NCBI RefSeq assembly: GCF_021730395.1
Contig: NC_069367.1
Coordinates: 70,727,501 to 70,791,500, forward strand
DNA length: 64,000 nt
Source of the DNA: Mercenaria mercenaria
Lineage: Eukaryota; Mollusca; Bivalvia; Venerida; Veneridae
Direction of reading: 5' to 3'
A model generated the notes under the pieces. It saw nothing but the letters and a program-made list of their open reading frames with translations, was not told the DNA's origin and did no database searches. Positions within the stretch are counted from its first letter, which is position 1. Every line of letters begins with the position of its first letter. Below, piece by piece: positions 48,856 through 60,576 of this stretch. The translations under genes were made by a program, and so were the position numbers.

Positions 48856-49014
48856 ATCCTGATGATGCCGTAGACGACGGGGTTTATGCAGGCGTTATAC
48901 CAAGGTTCTGTCTCTACCAAAACGGTCGCGTTAGTGCAAAGGTGTATGCGCGTGGTGAAAACGGAACAGCATTTGTACAGGATGTCTTTAGTGGAGCTGG
49001 AAGTCCTGATTCAG
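48856..49014 (+). pseudogene. CLCA copy B exon 11
   Basis: It reads DPDDAVDDGVYAGVIPRFCL, YQNGRVSAKVYARGENGTAF and SGAGSPDS. Same length and borders as the copy A exon at 1138-1296, with about eight base differences, several of them synonymous. No lesion in the exon. Confidence 0.88.
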
Positions 49015-49246
49015 GTTGATTTATACCTATGACTTTTAATATTCTGTTTTGGTACTTTCCAATCAAATTGTTCTAATATTTAAACTGGTTCAAGATTCTG
49101 TCATTTTGGATTTTAAGTTAAACAATGACATTATAGCGTGCTTAAGTTCTTGATGTCCTGAATGACTAGGTGCAATTAGTATTTTTTTTCCGCCGATAGT
49201 GAGGGACAGATGGTAAATTTCAAAAATAATTGATTCATGATTGTAG

Positions 49247-49483
49247 ATGAAGAAGTAAACAACACTGAGGTTCTTCAGGAGAACTTTCAACGAGTCAGCC
49301 TGCCCAGTGAGATTTTAGTATCGAACTATTCAAGTATAATTGCAAACCAAGATATTACTGCACCTGGCCGTATAACAGATGTATCTATCATAGACATTTT
49401 CACGGAGAATACACACTACGGCGAGAGTAGAAACTTTACAATCACATGGACGGCAACCAGGGATGATATAAACGTTGGACAAG
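49247..49483 (+). pseudogene. CLCA copy B exon 12 (FN3-like)
   Basis: It reads EEVNNTEVLQENFQRVSLPS, QDITAPGRITDVSIID and NFTITWTATRDDINVGQ. 237 bases, as in copies A and C. The Gly of the GDD motif kept in copies A and C is Arg here (TATRDD). Donor CAAG|GTCATT. Confidence 0.85.
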
Positions 49484-49920
49484 GTCATTATATAACTAGG
49501 TTTTTTATTAGTCAGTAATATTCGTTATTTTGCAGGCATTTTCCAGCTTATTTATGTGTAATTGATTTGATAGTAAGCAAACGCTTAATTAAAGCTCATT
49601 TCCATTAAAGATTTAATCGTATTGTCTTGAGATGGCCGTCAAGAACGTTACTAACGTGCGAGGAGTCTATTGACATGTGTTCTCCCGACTTTTATGATTG
49701 TTTTTCGTTGTAGGTGTTACAATCTTAATTTATACTTATTTAATTTTGAAAATATGCCGACATTCGAGTTTTAATGTAGAAGAAGTTCCTTTGTGTGCAT
49801 CTGAGCATTACTCAAGGCACTTATTAGCACCATTTTTGGCGATCCATATGCCAACTGTATATCTTTTTCTCCTGAAATGATTCTACATCCCAAGGTTAAC
49901 TTTTTTTTTATTAATTTAAG

Positions 49921-50365
49921 CCACGGAATATGAACTGAGAATCTCTGATGATATAAATGTCCTGATAATTAACTTTTCGAATGCGGAACTGCTGGATGTC
50001 GTAAATGCGAACTTCACACCGAAGGCTGCTGGGGAAGTTGAATACATCAGAATAGAAATCGATGCGGAAGAGTCATATACAGCTACAACATTCTTTGGTG
50101 TAAAGGCGAAAGACGAGGCTGAGAATGCAGGCACAGTTTCTAATATTGTTTCTATACTTGTCGCCAATGGATACCGAATTAAAATGAAGGTGATGTGGTT
50201 TACTCTCCTACCAACGTAACAGATGAAGATATCACACAAGAAGAAAAGAAGGAGAATCTTACAGTACTTGCTATTGGTATTTCGTGTGCTGCTGCAGCTG
50301 CTGTTGCAATCATTGCAATCATCATAATTGTTTACGTCGTAAAGAAACAGAAACAGAAAGCTTAA
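49921..50365 (+). pseudogene. CLCA copy B exon 13 (end of gene)
   Basis: It starts TEYELRISDDINVLIINFSN as in copy A. Near 50183 one base is missing relative to copy A, so the frame soon stops and the transmembrane helix, still visible in the original frame (AIGISCAAAAAVAIIAIIII), is lost. Three bases are gained just after the helix. The stop equivalent to copy A is at 50363. Confidence 0.88.
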
Positions 50366-53228
50366 GACAGTGTCAGTTTACAAACTATATTCATAAATAA
50401 CTATATCAACAATAATACATAAATTTAAGCAGAATGAAATTGCTTTGTTATTTTGTTCCGCACTATTTATGAAATTACACCATGATATACCATTTTATAT
50501 GTACTGTCAATATATAGTGTTTTCTTTCGTTATTCTGCTTGAATATTAATCAGAAAAATGTGCGTTAATGAATTGAATGATTTGTAATTTTAAAACAAAG
50601 TAAACAGTGCATGATATACACGATTTTAACGGGTCACCTTAATCTATAGCTTTCAGTTCAGCTGAAATAATTTGCTTACAATCTGAAATCTTTTGAACCG
50701 AAGCCGGGGTGTATAGTGCATGATTTGCTTTGCCTGTGAACTGATTATGATAATTTATTAAGTAAAGTGCCATATAATAGATAGATATAATTATGTAGTA
50801 TTGATAAATTAAGTAGACGTATTGATTTCTCATCAGACAATTCAGCTCCTATTTACGTTATTGAACAATCTGTAAGTTATATTGCATTTGTAAGTTATAT
50901 TGCATCGGCGAAGCAAACTGTAGATCAAAGTTCATGAGAGTTAGGTTTTCCCTTTCATATTTCACCGGGGTCAGTTTGAGTAGCAGGTCATATTCTATAG
51001 CTAACTAGTAAATAATATTAAACAGCGGGTAAGATAGCTGAAGCGAATTTCTAGAAATTGTTCGTAGCGCCAACGACGGAAATTGCCAAGGGCTAAATCT
51101 TCTTTGTAACGCATTTACTTCATATCTAGTTAATATTAATGCAGTTTCATACCGTTTAGGTACTCCATCAAGTTTGTATTCCAATGCATATTCAGTATTC
51201 CTACATAAAACTACCTTTTCAACGGAAAGTGGCAGGCATTAACGGGAGAAAAAAATCTAGGATTTTTAGAAGACATCAATAATTGAAATTTCTTTAATGT
51301 TGGCCATCTACAAAAATAGGGCTTGAGAAATTGTTAACGTATAGTGTAATATTTCGGACATACAGGTAAAGTAAAAAAATGGAATTCATTTTCTATAACA
51401 TTCATATTGCACTGTAAACATTTCCTGTCTTCCCTAGGATTATTTTCTTATCTACCCTTTTCAACTGCTAGATTGTGCGATGGATGAAAGACTGAATTTT
51501 GTTAGAATTATCCTATATTTATTTCTTTTTATATGTTTCATATATTCCTCTAACTCAAAAATCATGTTTGTATATACTATATGAAGATAACCTGTTTAAA
51601 TTGCTGATATTTGAATACCATGTTTGTAAAAAGCTAATATTATTGTTTTAATTAACCAGAAGTTAAGGTTCGAAATATCTTGGTTTAAGCACAAATTGGA
51701 CATTCCGATATCATTCTATATGTTTTAGTTGATGAGCCCAATTATTTCCGCTATATGTAATACTATTATCCGCATCTCGTTTTAGTAAATGATACATTTG
51801 TTTTAGTAGACAGTTATTATCTTTCTTTAGTATTTTTAGCCAGTATCTGTCATGATAAGTTTTCGTTGAACTTTCATTGGGTGTCGCCCTAACTCCCCGT
51901 ATAATCCATCAAGATTAGTTGATTTTTTTACGCAGAGAACTTTTCTTTAAGGTATAAGGACATAACCAATATGTAAAAAGGGCAAACAAAACACAATAAT
52001 TAAATACTAAGTTTAGAAATAGTACAAAAATTATCATGCAAATGAGCTAATGCAATACTTATAAAAGATCAATAAAACACCACAGCAAAACATCAATTCT
52101 CTATTTGCATATAAGTGGTCGAAATATATGTTAATGCTGTAACTCTCGAAATATAAGTCTAATTCTCTACTATTTAATAAAATACTAATACTTTATCAAA
52201 ACAAATGAAAAACAAATGCTTTACATTTTACAGAAAGTCATAACTGCATGGTGAAATGTTATGTTATAATTCTAGCCTGAATATTTAGGGAAAAGATAAT
52301 TTGTAAAAGTGACTCGGCACATTTCTCCAACCAAAACGCATTTACATATTATTAAATTGTGCCTGTTCTTTGGAAACTTTGCATGTTAATTGTTGTATGA
52401 AAGCATTTATTCATGCATTTAAACAGCATCACTTCCATAAAATATTTGCGGAAACCACCAATCGGTAATTGTTGAGAGAAAATCCAGCATTTTATATGTT
52501 GGTGTTGTTCAGCCTTAGAAAAATAAATTCAAAATTCACGCAGATTCTACCAGTGTTTATTGCATCTCATTCGAATAATTCCAATGAATTCGGAACCAAT
52601 TTAAACCTTTTAGTAACGTTTTCAAAAAAATGCAAACTTGAATTTTATTAAACACAGTAGCATCGTTGTTTCTTGTTGTTGTTGTTTACATATTTAGAAA
52701 TAGACCATGCTGTGAACACACAGGAATACGTTAGTGTATAAAACCGCTAAACTAAAAATGTCTGTTCTAATGAAAACATTTAAAAATCAAAATTACCTTC
52801 CTGAGACTTACTGCTCTTCCCTTAAAGTTGATCAGGGATAGAATTTCGTTCCCATTTTCTTATATGCCACTTAAATCCTTTCACAACTTACGTAATTGCA
52901 TAGACTAATTCACAGATTTCTAGCCACTCCTTAGTTACAGAAGACTATAAATAATATATGTCTGCTATAAACAAAGCAGACATAATTGGAAATAACTGTG
53001 ACTGTGCTGCTCAACATTATTTAATAATAAAGTACCAATTTTGTACTTTTGTACTTTTCATGTAAAACTACTTTCAATGCAGGACCAATAATTATGATAC
53101 TTTCTAACAGCTGAAGTGTAATGAAATACGAGTACTGTTTTCATTTACAGCATTAAATGCAGCACTAACTAAACACTGCAATTCTATACTGTTAAGTATT
53201 ATATTGGTATATAATTAGTGTCGTATTT
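50366..53228. other. Intergenic after CLCA copy B, no gene seen
   Basis: It follows copy 1 bases 2610-4840. Extra DNA at about 51240-51332 and 51893-52476 is absent from copy 1; neither has clear terminal repeats. No exon recognised. Confidence 0.5.
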
Positions 53229-53951
53229 ACGATGGTATGTTTAGGACATGCATTTATTTTTTAAAGATAAAATATCGAGCGGTCGACATCTGATGACGTG
53301 CGTACGACATCTTTTCTCGAGCGCTCGACATCTTATCTTGTGCGCACGACATCTTATCTCGAGCACCCGACATCTCATCTCGAGCGCTCGACATTTTATC
53401 TCGAGCGCACGACCATAAATTATAGAATTTCTCCGTTTCCCTTAATTCATGAGTGCAGTTTTATAACTTTTCTGATAATGAGGTAATTGATACTACCAGT
53501 TGAACTGCGATTTGTTGCTATTCTAACATGCAGTAAGCATCATTAATTATGATGTGATAGACTTGTATTTGTGGGAAGTTTAATAACATCTGAATAGGTG
53601 GGATCCTAATTATCTATTTGTCCGTATATTTTTTCTGAAACCTAAATACACAAAAAGGCCCTAATATATATATAGGTAAGATGTCGTGCGCTCAAGATAA
53701 GATATCGAGCGCACGAGATAAGATGTCGTGCACACAAGATAAGATGTCGAGCGCTCGTAATAAGATGTCGTACGCTCGAGATAAGATGTCGTGCGCACGA
53801 GATAAGATGTCGAGCGCTCGAAATAAGATGTCGTGCGCACGAGATAAGATGTCGTGCGCTCAAGATAAGATTTGGTGCGCTTGAGATAATATGTCGTGCG
53901 CACGAGATAATTTAATTTAAAAAAATATGCATGTCCTGAACATACCACCGT
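53229..53951. mobile_element. Foldback element of 21-bp palindromic satellite units (copy 2)
   Basis: Same design as 4841-5459: terminal inverted repeats (ACGATGGTATG left, CATACCACCGT right), left arm 53275-53412 (about 6 units), right arm 53673-53910 (about 11 units). Here a 260-base noncoding spacer separates the arms, absent from copy 1. Unit counts differ between the copies, so the arms have changed since the duplication. Confidence 0.8.
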
Positions 53952-54364
53952 ACGTATTCGTATTTATTCAGAAACAAATATTTTCTCATGTGAATCCTTC
54001 ACAAATGTAAAAATTACATATGCACCTTCTGTATTCAGACGGAAACTGTCATCGGTGTAGTCTGTGACTACTTAGCAGTCAATCATTTTGATTCAGTTGT
54101 AACTTTAATAGTTTGATAAGTTTATGTGACATATATTAACAAATGTTGAAGAACAGTATTAGTACGAATGACATAATAAGATATTAAAGGAAACGAAAGC
54201 ATAAAGACTCATTCTTTGTATGACCAAATTTTTCTGACAGCCCTGATGATCACTTGTTTGAATAGGACCTATATAAAAACTGCATCCGATTATCGAAATA
54301 ACTGCATTATTTATTGAGAACATACCGATGTCAGCGCTTTCATATATATTGCACCTTCTCTACG
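53952..54364. other. Intergenic, shared with copy 1, nothing assigned
   Basis: Counterpart of 5460-5856. No coding frame or repeat recognised. Confidence 0.5.
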
Positions 54365-54503
54365 TCACATGAACTGGCCGACTGCACTTCCGTCGGGCAA
54401 GGAAGTTCGAACCTCTGCCTGTTTCCACTGCAGCTCCACGACTTGTGCACACAGTTCAGGAACAGCCTGTTCTAAAATGTCCCTATTTTCCCAATCATAT
54501 GTT
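54365..54503 (-). CDS. Putative terminal exon of an unknown gene (copy 2, open)
   Basis: On the minus strand, after an acceptor-like tract TTCTGTGCATATTCCATAG, the frame (one base completing a codon) reads TYDWENRDILEQAVPELCAQ, VVELQWKQAEVRTSLPDGSA and VGQFM-stop. The 46-codon frame is open with a mixed, protein-like composition and a short amphipathic ELCAQVVELQ stretch. The same 139 bases in copy 1 carry stops. I do not recognise the protein. No upstream exon was found at higher coordinates, so it may be an exon fragment carried by a repeat. Confidence 0.4.
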
Positions 54504-54812
54504 CTATGGAATATGCACAGAAGAAAAAATATTGTATTATTAGATGTTTCAACCTTTGACCAAGGTATCAGGTAATAAAACCTTTTAAAGATCGACTATA
54601 ACATTTGGTTTGTGTATCAACTTGTGCTTGCTTGTGTTGTTTGTCTATTGTATATATTTTGTAACTTTAACAACTGAACATTTAGAATCTATACTTACAT
54701 GTGTTCACTGAATTCCTAATACATGTTAGATTTCTAACATTTGATGCCCAACTTAAAGCGTTATTTTAGCATAAGTATAAATTTGCCTGTTGAAGAATAT
54801 GAATAAGCACTA

Positions 54813-56512
54813 TAGACCTTTTTACAAAAGCTATCGGTTGCTATGCTAGTTCACAGATGTTTTGATTTTAACGCGCATGCGCTCTTTACGTGTGGCAAAA
54901 GAACTCTCAACGATAAGAAAACCTACATAAAATTATCATTATATTACGAATTGATTTGCCACTATAAAGATGATTTCAGTCAAGTAATTTATTATACATT
55001 ATGCTTTGATTAAAGACATGTATGTTATTAATCATGTCTTACCTGAAAAGCCTGCTTTATTCTAATTTTCTTCAGAAAAGAACAATTTTCTTATATTTTC
55101 TTTCTTTTATCTACTTTTTCCCCACAACTTCAAATAGTTGTTGTATATATTTTTCTTCGACTTGAATGACATCTACAAACTAAGGGGTCGCGGCTCCATG
55201 TCACTGAAGTTGCTGTTTTAAGTAATATACCGGAAATTATTACGTAACTACATTTTTTGTATTATGCAAATGACATGATAAAACATTGGTCACCTGGGTA
55301 ATCAAGACCCTAACTTAATTTCGAGGGTGTCCCCTAATTAAAGCAGATCATCGAAGTTACTGAAGCATATCAGATGGCTTTGATGTGACATACTTTAATG
55401 CCTTCGGTCATCAATGCTATAATAAGAACGCACTCGGATTTATATATCAGGTTGCGGAGCTGTTTTGTGAATCAAAAATAAACATTTCACGTAATATCTA
55501 GTATTTTAAAACCTATAAGAATATACTTCGGAACTTTAATGGGCGTTCCCTTTTAAAACGATGAAAGTGTAGGTACAAAAAATCTAATTTCGTAAGATAT
55601 GAATCAAATCAAGGACTATAATTACATACTGAAGCAAAATACCTAATATAAATCTCTAATTTTTTTATCTCTTATGTTTACATGCTAGATCATTTTCATA
55701 TCGAAAATGTATCGTGCGCAGATGTCATTACCCGTAAATTAATAGAATAATTATGATAAACTTGAATTCCGCAAAGAATAGAACATCGTTTAACAACAGA
55801 TAAAGAATGTAAGTGTAGAACACCCCTCCCCGCTACCCGCCCCCTCTCTATTAAATCTGACTGCTGCATTCACCATCCGAACCACTTTGATATTGTCAAA
55901 TAAAAACTTTCAAATTCAAAGAATCAATAGAAATAAAAAATAACAATTTTAAGATGATTATTATCTATTTGAATACGGAATGAATTGCTCCCCATTTGAG
56001 TATAATTGGATACAAAATCAAAGGCTGAACTTTGTTAATTGAACATTTCATTTCCAACTTCGACTTTTAATTATATTTCAAGTATCATGTAAGCTAACTG
56101 CGACAGGTGGTAAGTTATGTGAGATCATGTTAGGAAATAAAATAAAAACTTTATCATTACTTTATTAATTCATGGAAAATATCATTTTTTTCATTTTTCT
56201 TAACCGAAATTTGTCGAGATCAAAATTGCTGAAAAAAATAGTTTATTAGTCCAAAATCATCAATGATAATGCGCATTAGTTAAAGTATATCAGCTAGCTG
56301 TGGGTTTGCAAAGATCTACATATATTTTCCTTTGTCTTTCGTTGGATATTTACTATAAAACAAACTCATTATTTATCGAATATATTGATATACAATATAA
56401 CTCTTACTAATGTAATTTATATTAGTCGGTCATGTCTTTTTGCCCTACGTAGAGTGCGTGTGCGCGAAAATTGTCTCCCGTTGCTAAGGAAATAGCTCTC
56501 TGTTAAAAGGTC
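54813..56512. mobile_element. 1.7-kb nonautonomous TIR element with a precise empty site
   Basis: The left end TAGACCTTTTTACAAAAGCT pairs with the right end (in reverse GACCTTTTAACAGAGAGCT); inverted similarity continues to a CGCGCATGCGCTC / CGCGCACACGCACTC block about 75 bases in. TA flanks both ends (54811-54812, 56513-56514). Copy 1 has GCAC-TA-TTGTAT without the element, an exact pre-insertion site. No frame of note; presumably mobilised by a TA-targeting transposase encoded elsewhere. Confidence 0.75.
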
Positions 56513-57440
56513 TATTGTATCACATATTTTAAAGATTTGTAAATATTTTGCCCAAATTCATTAGAAATACAAATTTATAAAATTATTTTTACCTCTCTTT
56601 GCACTTCTTAAAACTATTACATTAAAGGAAGCTAGTTACAAAATGTACCCAAAAGGGATATGTTAGACATTTTGAGTAGGTATCTTAGTCTGTGTAATGG
56701 GTCTTTTTGTTCCTTAAATAAATCTCTATCAGAATATAAGAAATCTGAAAAATGTGATAAAACGTTGCTTAAATGCGATTGACTACCTTTAAAGCTAGTG
56801 AATTACTTATTACTCTAGTCGGCCACTTTACGTGATGGCATGTAATTTCATTCCATCAAAGGGTTCATAAAGCAAGTTTTCCTTAAGATTCTTTTCAGCA
56901 GCTTCTGAGATTCTAGTGTGTGTTTTACTGCATATATATCGAAGAAAATCGACTTTCTATCTTAGGTAAACAGGGTTTATTTCAGAACAGAGTCAGTCCA
57001 TTATATTCAAATATGCTTTTGATGATTCTCTCACATCAGTCTACATCGCAGCATGTGAATTATTTTAATCGTATTTAAAAGGGAAAATTACGACAAGGCT
57101 TGCTTCCAACATTTTCGCATACCAGAGGTCTACCATGGTTGCCTAGTCGTCTCGGGATTTTGACGAACCTCTGATGGATGAGAATGGCTTTCAGAAGTTC
57201 CTCTTACAGATTTGATGGGCTCCTCTTACAGATTTGATGATAACATATCCGCTTTCTTGAGATTCTACTCGGCCTGAGATTTGAGTGGAGAAGGTATTAT
57301 ACTCTAGAACAAATCAGCTATATTTACGAAAAACCTCTTTGAAACAATGTTCAATGATAATATCGTATTTCTTTCATTAATTATATTCCATATTTTACAT
57401 GTTTCTGATATGTCGCAAGAAAACAACTTCTCTCAAATGA
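56513..57440. other. Intergenic, shared with copy 1, no gene seen
   Basis: Aligns with about 7709-8612 and 9883-10060 of copy 1. A short local duplication (CTCTTACAGATTTGATG) lies at about 57200-57240 where copy 1 has its LINE tail and TIR element. Confidence 0.5.
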
Positions 57441-57996
57441 CATGCGCGGATCCAGCCAATTTTCTCAGATGGGGTCCGACTGGCCCCCTCACTAAGACCA
57501 GGAAGGTCTAATACGTATCAATTGTTCCAGCTATGAGAAAAATGTGTCTTTATACACTAAATAATTTGATGGTGTGTTTTGTGTGTGTGTGTGTGTGTGT
57601 GGATGTTAGCCGTATAAAAGGACAGGGTTGTCAATAAGTCTTTGTTCTGGGGCATTTTAGGAGCATTATAGGACACCTTTTCCGCTGCAATTTTATATTC
57701 AATATACTCCTTATTTTCACAGTTTTAAGGATTAACCTGTTAAATGTGGGCAAAATTAAAAAATTAAGTTTTCTTAAAGGTAAAATTTTTAGGTTTTTTT
57801 TTAGATAATTAACATAAATATGAATTATGTCGGGTCGCATGCAGCAGCCATATACACTTTGAATGCAGTCCTAATGATGCCTTTTCGAAAAACCATTTTC
57901 TTTCGTTCTCCTTTTCTTTCCTTTTTTAAGGATTTTACAGGGTGGGGGGGGGGAGGGTGTCCGGACCCCCCCCCCCCACTTCTGGATCCGCGCATG
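57441..57996. mobile_element. TIR element with poly-G/poly-C foldback
   Basis: Perfect 15-base terminal inverted repeats (CATGCGCGGATCCAG). Near the right end a G-rich run (57941-57957) is followed by TGTCCGGA and a run of C (57964-57978), so the strand can fold on itself and the G run could form quadruplexes. A GT microsatellite lies at 57583-57601. Copy 1 lacks it (10060-10075), so it inserted after the duplication. Confidence 0.75.
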
Positions 57997-57999
57997 CAT

Positions 58000-58973
58000 T
58001 AGTACATTTGAAATGTACTACGTCGGATCATGTTAGAAAATTTTCCATATTCCAGTAGCCGCCGCCTCCAGGTGCGACATCTAATGATTGGAAGTATACG
58101 TATACTAACACGTAATCTATACAAATATCAACAAAGTATGTAAACGTATAAAACTGAAATAGTCACAATGTACAATTTCTTTCGCAATTCGAAGAGTGGC
58201 CGTTAGATAAGATTTGAATTAAGACATATTGTCAGATGGTTCAATTCGTTTAGAAGAAAGATATTGCTTTATTCTTTATAACCAAAGAAACTCAGCTTTC
58301 GAATGTCCTCTTCCATAAGAAAGCAATCACCAAGGAAGCCTTTCAATACGTGTTAGTGCCTTGTATGATTTATAGGGTTAAAAATTGTCGAATTATATTT
58401 TCCATTATTTCAAGAAAATGCATATAAAAATGTTTATTTTACCTAATTTTTACCTAATTGGAAACTTTTCTTTCTATCACATGACACTACAATAGAGACC
58501 AATATTGCACTGTGTGATTTAAAATGCATTCACATTTTCTTAAGTATATATAGTAACATCCGAAATCTACAATCCACAAACGCAATATTTTTTCATATTG
58601 GACTCCAGTCCCGAAAATCCATATCTTTTTCATATTAGACGGGACAACTCTTCCGATTCCTTATCAGGAGGCTTTGGAAGTATTTCCCTTGTATATAGAG
58701 ACAGCAGTATAAAAATTTTAAAATTGCACTCAATTTCTTAGTTAGAACGTTTTTTATCCACTTATCATCGTTTCGGTTCAAAATTTCACTAAAATTTGTT
58801 TTCGAAATTTTTGGCACTGAGAGTAAATGTTATCAGAGAAGAAAAAAAAATGTAGTTTAGATTAATGTGTGTTGTTGTTTGGGAGTTTAAATGTGTAAAT
58901 TTTTGTTTTCTACATCTATCTTTTAATGGTGTGAAAAAAGAGGTAATTTAACAGTTCAATACTGAATTCATTT
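58000..58973. other. Intergenic, partly copy-2-specific
   Basis: About 58440-58973 has no good counterpart in copy 1 (where 10480-10640 differs). No gene or terminal repeats recognised. Confidence 0.45.
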
Positions 58974-59060
58974 GGACTCGTACACAGCAGTAATAACTAA
59001 TATTTGGACTCGGCATTTGCCTCGTCCAAATATAGATTATTACTGCTGCTTAATCGTCCA
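58974..59060. repeat. Short foldback repeat
   Basis: CAGCAGTAATAACTAATATT and its inverse flank GGACTCGGCATTTGCCTCG; a hairpin of about 85 bases. MITE-like core. Confidence 0.65.
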
Positions 59061-59775
59061 TGAATGAAAATTTTAAGGTACGTTGAAAGTCCTCCGATTA
59101 GTCTAATGTTTACTTTGTTTTAACGATGTCAATTTTGTTATCATGCTTTTTGGTCAGAGTTTTGTTGTAATATGTATATTAATTACATGATACTTTAGGG
59201 ATTCTATTCTTACTTCTTAATTTCGAAACGGACATATGACAAGTTTCGTTTCTTGGGCTAGTCTAAATGTTCAGTTTTATAACCTTGGAACCAAGCTCTT
59301 TCCATATAGCGTAACACTTTTTGTTTTGTCACCTCAACATTTCTTTTACTTTTTAAATATCTGTTGTATGGGTCATTTACTAAATGTACAATATTCATCC
59401 GATTCTACTATTAATTTTGTATGCACGAAGGATCAACCTATTTTCAAAGACAATGCAAGAATATGGTTATATTTCATTACAATAAAGGATTAAATAAGAT
59501 CCGTTACGACAGAAAACAAAGACGGCAAAATTTTATTAATAGTTTATTGATCTGGTTCCTTTCACTTGATTCCCCATACAAACCCTTTGAGATGCACACA
59601 ATCAATTCCCTTATATTATTATATTGGACAAGAATTAGATTATTATATGAAAAGGTTTGGATGAATGTTTTATAACTAAGTATATATGGTCAGGCTTAGT
59701 CAGTATCTGAAAGAGTTTCATTAATTCAGTTGCATATGTCAAGGCATAGAATAAAACAGCATACAATTGTCATTC

Positions 59776-59986
59776 TTAACCCTTACTCTGCTAAGTTTCT
59801 ATAATGAACTTATCCATTTCTTAATTTGGACAGTACCATTAACCGTCAAAGGGGTGCTTACCAAAAAGATACTGACTGAATGGCGAACAGTGCAGATCAT
59901 GATCAGACTGCACGGATGTGCAGGCTGATCATGATCTACACTGGTTGCAAAGGCAGAATCAGTCGTGTTTAGCATGATAAGGGTTG
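59776..59986 (+). mobile_element. MITE, TTAACCCTTA family (copy 4 of 5)
   Basis: Same ends and central GATCATGATCAG palindrome as 25249-25456, with a few substitutions. Confidence 0.82.
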
Positions 59987-60380
59987 GATAAATGTATAAA
60001 TATCAAACTGACACACACTGTTTACAAAAATAACAAATTCTAATCAATATATAAATATCAATTCGTGTCACGAAAATTAATGTTCTCTATCTAAACAAAT
60101 TCGACACGACAATAGCATCGGATAAACAAATCAGACACTATCGTCTAAAAGAATATAAAATACTACATAAAGAAAAGGGTTACCCAAACAAATAAACAAC
60201 AAGCAAATTCAATAGCCATGTGAATAACTGAAAACACATTTCCAAAACTATCTGAAAGATTTTACACCATCGAATCCACAAAATAAAGAAATTTTCAATA
60301 ACCTCAAGAGTAACGTATCAGTATTACCTATGTTCAGTTTTGAAAGGTAACAGAAGTATAAAAAGTAAAAGACACGCACC

Positions 60381-60576
60381 TAATCCTAACCTTAAGCCTA
60401 CCTTTGCGACCAGTGCAAACCAAGATCAGCCTGCATGTCCATGTAGGCTGATCATGGTCTGTGCTGTTCGCTATCCAATGAGTAAATTTTCAGTGAACAC
60501 ACCTTTGAATAATACGTGGTATGCCAAACTGAATGCTGGACAAGTCCATTTTAAAAATTTGGCAGGGTAAAGATTA
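60381..60576 (-). mobile_element. MITE, TTAACCCTTA family (copy 5 of 5), degraded
   Basis: Inverse orientation; keeps CCTTTGCGACCAGTGCAAAC, the palindrome core GATCAGCCTGC and GGCAGGGTAAAGATTAA at the end. It forms an inverted pair with 59776-59986, 395 bases apart. Its core resembles 7357-7569 more than the other members. Confidence 0.72.

Larger units (their letters stand above)
30853..50365 (+). pseudogene. CLCA-family gene, copy B, nearly complete pseudogene
   Basis: Twelve exons are joined by GT-AG introns in perfect phase: 30853-31135, 32494-32605, 34244-34422, 35341-35485, 41740-41840, 43240-43464, 44275-44565, 45453-45662, 47031-47295, 48856-49014, 49247-49483, 49921-50365. They total 2652 bases, about 884 codons, against about 900-940 residues in vertebrate CLCA proteins; only the first exon is missing. 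Domains in order: N-terminal catalytic region with HEWGHFRWGLYDEY, Cys-rich segment, vWA domain with full MIDAS (DVSGS, GGT, SDG), beta-sandwich, FN3-like, transmembrane helix. Lesions: TAG at 30943, frame change at the A-run 34316-34322, TAA at 35362, TAG at 47244, frame change near 50183 that removes the helix. Most lesions are not in homopolymers, so sequencing error is an unlikely sole cause. Confidence 0.88.
47655..59306 (+). repeat. Segmental duplication, copy 2
   Basis: Counterpart of 1-10859. Copy-2-only segments are 51893-52476 (about 580 bases), the longer spacer 53413-53672, the 1.7-kb element 54813-56512, the 556-base element 57441-57996 and about 58440-59075. It begins inside CLCA copy B intron 10, so exons 11-13 of B are the counterparts of the copy A exons. 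Confidence 0.9.

Noticed and set aside
57820-58002. 60-residue frame ending in a Pro/Gly-rich tail
   Set aside because: It runs through the G and C homopolymers of a TIR element and has no family support.
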